NCBI GenBank assembly: GCA_021823905.1
Contig: JAKALX010000266.1
Span: 1-5,696 of the forward strand
Length of the DNA: 5,696 bases
Reading direction: 5' to 3'
From: Chloroflexota bacterium
Lineage (GTDB): Bacteria > Chloroflexota > Dehalococcoidia > Tepidiformales > Tepidiformaceae
Shown: piece by piece, positions 5,601 to 5,696 of the stretch
Numbering within the stretch: position 1 is the stretch's first letter
How the letters are laid out: each line of letters starts with the position of its first letter
Program-made: the position numbers and the translations under genes
Notes under the pieces: generated by a model
What the model was told of the DNA's origin: nothing
The model's database searches: none
What the model saw: the letters and a program-made list of their open reading frames with translations, nothing else

Positions 5601-5696
5601 TGCACAACCGTCCTCGTCACCCCGACGCCGACGCTCCCGCCGCCAACGCCGACCGCCACGGTCAAGCCGACGGAGAAGCCAACCGAAAAGCCCACT
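2478..5696 (+). CDS. Large secreted modular surface protein with DUF11-like and CnaB/SpaA-like repeats (3' end outside window)
   Basis: The frame stays open for 1073 codons from the ATG at 2478 and has no stop before the window ends. Residues 1-41 are a signal peptide: basic KSRKRK (8-13), hydrophobic core (15-34) and an ASA site (39-41) with cleavage likely after Ala41. Visible modules are: an N-terminal domain (about 44-155) with VWHF (80-83) and LSHVC (150-154); DUF11-like domain 1 (163-293); four CnaB/SpaA-like repeats (297-412, 417-541, 543-658, 660-768); DUF11-like domains 2 (775-909) and 3 (912-1031); and a Pro/Thr then KPTE tail (1032 on). Such proteins act outside the cell as adhesins, stalks or sheath components; which one is unknown. 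A C-terminal anchor would lie beyond the window. The start is chosen because the basic n-region begins right after it. The leader before it is purine-rich (GAAAGAAGCAGAGAGAG) without a clean Shine-Dalgarno. Module boundaries are approximate and come from reading strand patterns. Confidence 0.88.
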   Translation, partial: MTLALYGKSRKRKGGLLLAALLAILVATVGGGIIGRTSASAIGPTPGPGQYAVPLASSFLNTAYSSAEEETDCGGLTGYVWHFVFTPGTVVGVSFSAQFTSAGVITASTSGSPDNHHVYISTPTKDTLVDGSGIATSPAPTQGDDPKVVLSHVCDGGGHPTPSVTLAKSDDVSHSVAVGGTVHFTITATVTNGPTTADTPINDAAPTGWTFTTIAKSGTGTLASFTGNASGSPVAWTIASGAGSGTYILNVTATAPADTPAANVCIKYTNTVSSSATWMTILSASDDVTVTGCTTMGTVIIKKVVSGSGSDPADKFGGNLKQDSNTTPVQTFVTTDSPGLSGASFLSYTEPLNHTYTATETDNNGYTLDGYALGGATSTGPTCPSGHTGQTPVTGSLSNSNTPLVLCIYNHKDAEVGTVTVTVIKYLDGAPATSGSFNMTSTTTASNISGCETGCGPNPFTLDSGNGWTATTQAMALGSDYSTTETGVKSTCGPNDQYSLAGFTTGSTLADAQNGTPAGETSASFTGLQGNQYVIVWNQTCTRHVTIKKLVVDNNGAIIPGDTTSFTIKEGSTTVGSVSQGTPLELTGVSTSSHTYTETASAPYIFDSKFTLEGSDANCAQQWNFQFTSLRTIEDLEVLPDVPADSGDWTVCFVNTYETGDLIITKVKDTSAGVPAADSSVFNGTIDGSGNWGTSIGFNASTGSIVLSAISHSVKETSTQNSWTPVGWAPVNEAGACPTDKTSYTGGDTTSVNITANQTAHICVMNTKQAEVVVDPPTVVKTVDGTGLAGDGRLHWLIEINNNHSNPVAQSVVVTDSGARLDSVTPAGDAGDCGSVPSSAASFTCAVPAGHDIFLHVSKPIPSMTTLEQCQGKDFTNSASATYGAAAPITITVNNSNTTIHVPSDTTQCPGPSLAKTAVGYSNGTATWTISISNNGTGAISRTVIIKDATASLVGSMPGGCSGNLGNSNGMTCTIPGGQVLSFNVQTTGLVDACSAGSVSNSATATVDGANIIGSPAGPISITIPANASKCPPPPQFCVVNCTTVLVTPTPTLPPPTPTATVKPTEKPTEKPT
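2964..3356 (+). repeat. DUF11-like domain 1 of the surface protein
   Basis: Residues 163-293 open with PSVTLAKSDD and GGTVHFTITATVTN, the usual strand order of DUF11 ('conserved repeat') domains: a Lys-containing first strand, a 'G..v.ftit..N' second strand, then D.P.GW. It closes with a strand ending in Cys293. It has two cysteines (265 and 293), which correspond in position to the last cysteine pair of the two later DUF11-like copies. Confidence 0.7.
3366..4781 (+). repeat. Array of four CnaB/SpaA-like (prealbumin-like fold) repeats
   Basis: The four units are residues 297-412, 417-541, 543-658 and 660-768, each about 110-125 residues and diverged from one another. Each begins with a 'v.i.K' strand (VIIKKVV, VTVIKYL, VTIKKLV, LIITKVK). 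Each has a Thr/Ser-rich strand ending in Glu (TATE360, STTE485, TYTE598, SVKE716) and a last strand with Asn (IYN410, VWN538, FVN655, VMN766). Three units also have a cysteine three residues before that Asn (407, 652, 763) and a partner earlier (383, 619, 737). Unit 2 instead has Cys451, 455, 492 and 541. Confidence 0.7.
4800..5570 (+). repeat. Tandem DUF11-like domains 2 and 3 with a four-cysteine pattern
   Basis: Residues 775-909 and 912-1031 are two related domains. Both open with 'P..(V/A)KT', then an 'HW.IEI.NN' or 'TWTISISNNG' strand, then 'V..(T/K)D'. Cysteines fall at 833, 845, 870 and 909 in the first and 961, 973, 994 and 1031 in the second, so the first two are exactly 12 apart in both. 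The third precedes a (T/S)NSA(S/T)AT segment in both copies. Confidence 0.7.
5571..5696 (+). repeat. Pro/Thr-rich linker with KPTE repeats, continuing past the window
   Basis: Residues 1032-1073 are low complexity: PPPP, a short CVVNC segment (1038-1042), then TPTPTLPPPTPTATV and tandem KPTE units up to the last base. This composition is typical of an extended, possibly glycosylated, wall-spanning or inter-domain linker. Because the repeats are still running at the edge, the protein's end and any anchor are not visible. Confidence 0.75.

Overview
The window is high-GC bacterial DNA with three protein genes, two of them cut by the window edges. The best guess for the organism is a Chloroflexota-like bacterium. 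The clues are the GC-rich codon use, a ResB-type cytochrome c assembly protein, and a large exported protein whose repeats lead into a Pro/Thr linker (TPTPT..., then KPTE repeats) of a style common on exported proteins of that phylum. This is moderate-to-low confidence, because no rRNA or marker gene is present; a high-GC actinobacterium is the main alternative.

Layout. (1) Bases 2-964, + strand: the C-terminal 320 residues of a ResB/Ccs1-type cytochrome c biogenesis protein. (2) Bases 965-1274: a convergent intergenic stretch without a gene but with two perfect 10-bp inverted repeats, one of them with a third, competing arm. (3) Bases 1275-2069, - strand: a complete classical short-chain dehydrogenase/reductase (SDR) with a strong Shine-Dalgarno sequence and a loop reminiscent of the HSDL2-like branch. 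(4) Bases 2070-2477: a divergent intergenic region that must hold the promoters of genes 3 and 5. It contains a small hairpin in the SDR leader, a marked TTTCAC-CTAA-GTGAAA inverted repeat, and a GC-rich leader before the next gene. (5) Bases 2478-5696, + strand: 1073 codons without a stop, running off the right edge. It encodes a very large secreted modular protein.

The large exported protein is the main interest. Its visible order is: signal peptide; an N-terminal domain with a WHF...LSHVC signature; one DUF11-like domain; four CnaB/SpaA-like (prealbumin-like fold) repeats; two DUF11-like domains with matching four-cysteine patterns; then a Pro/Thr/Lys/Glu-rich stalk. Each CnaB-like repeat has a Lys near its first strand, a Glu in its middle and an Asn in its last strand. 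That is the arrangement of the Lys-Glu-Asn triad that makes intramolecular isopeptide bonds in Gram-positive pilins and adhesins. With the paired cysteines, this suggests a covalently stiffened surface stalk or adhesin.

Nothing in the window links the three genes in one pathway. Their orientations (convergent, then divergent) argue for three separate transcription units.
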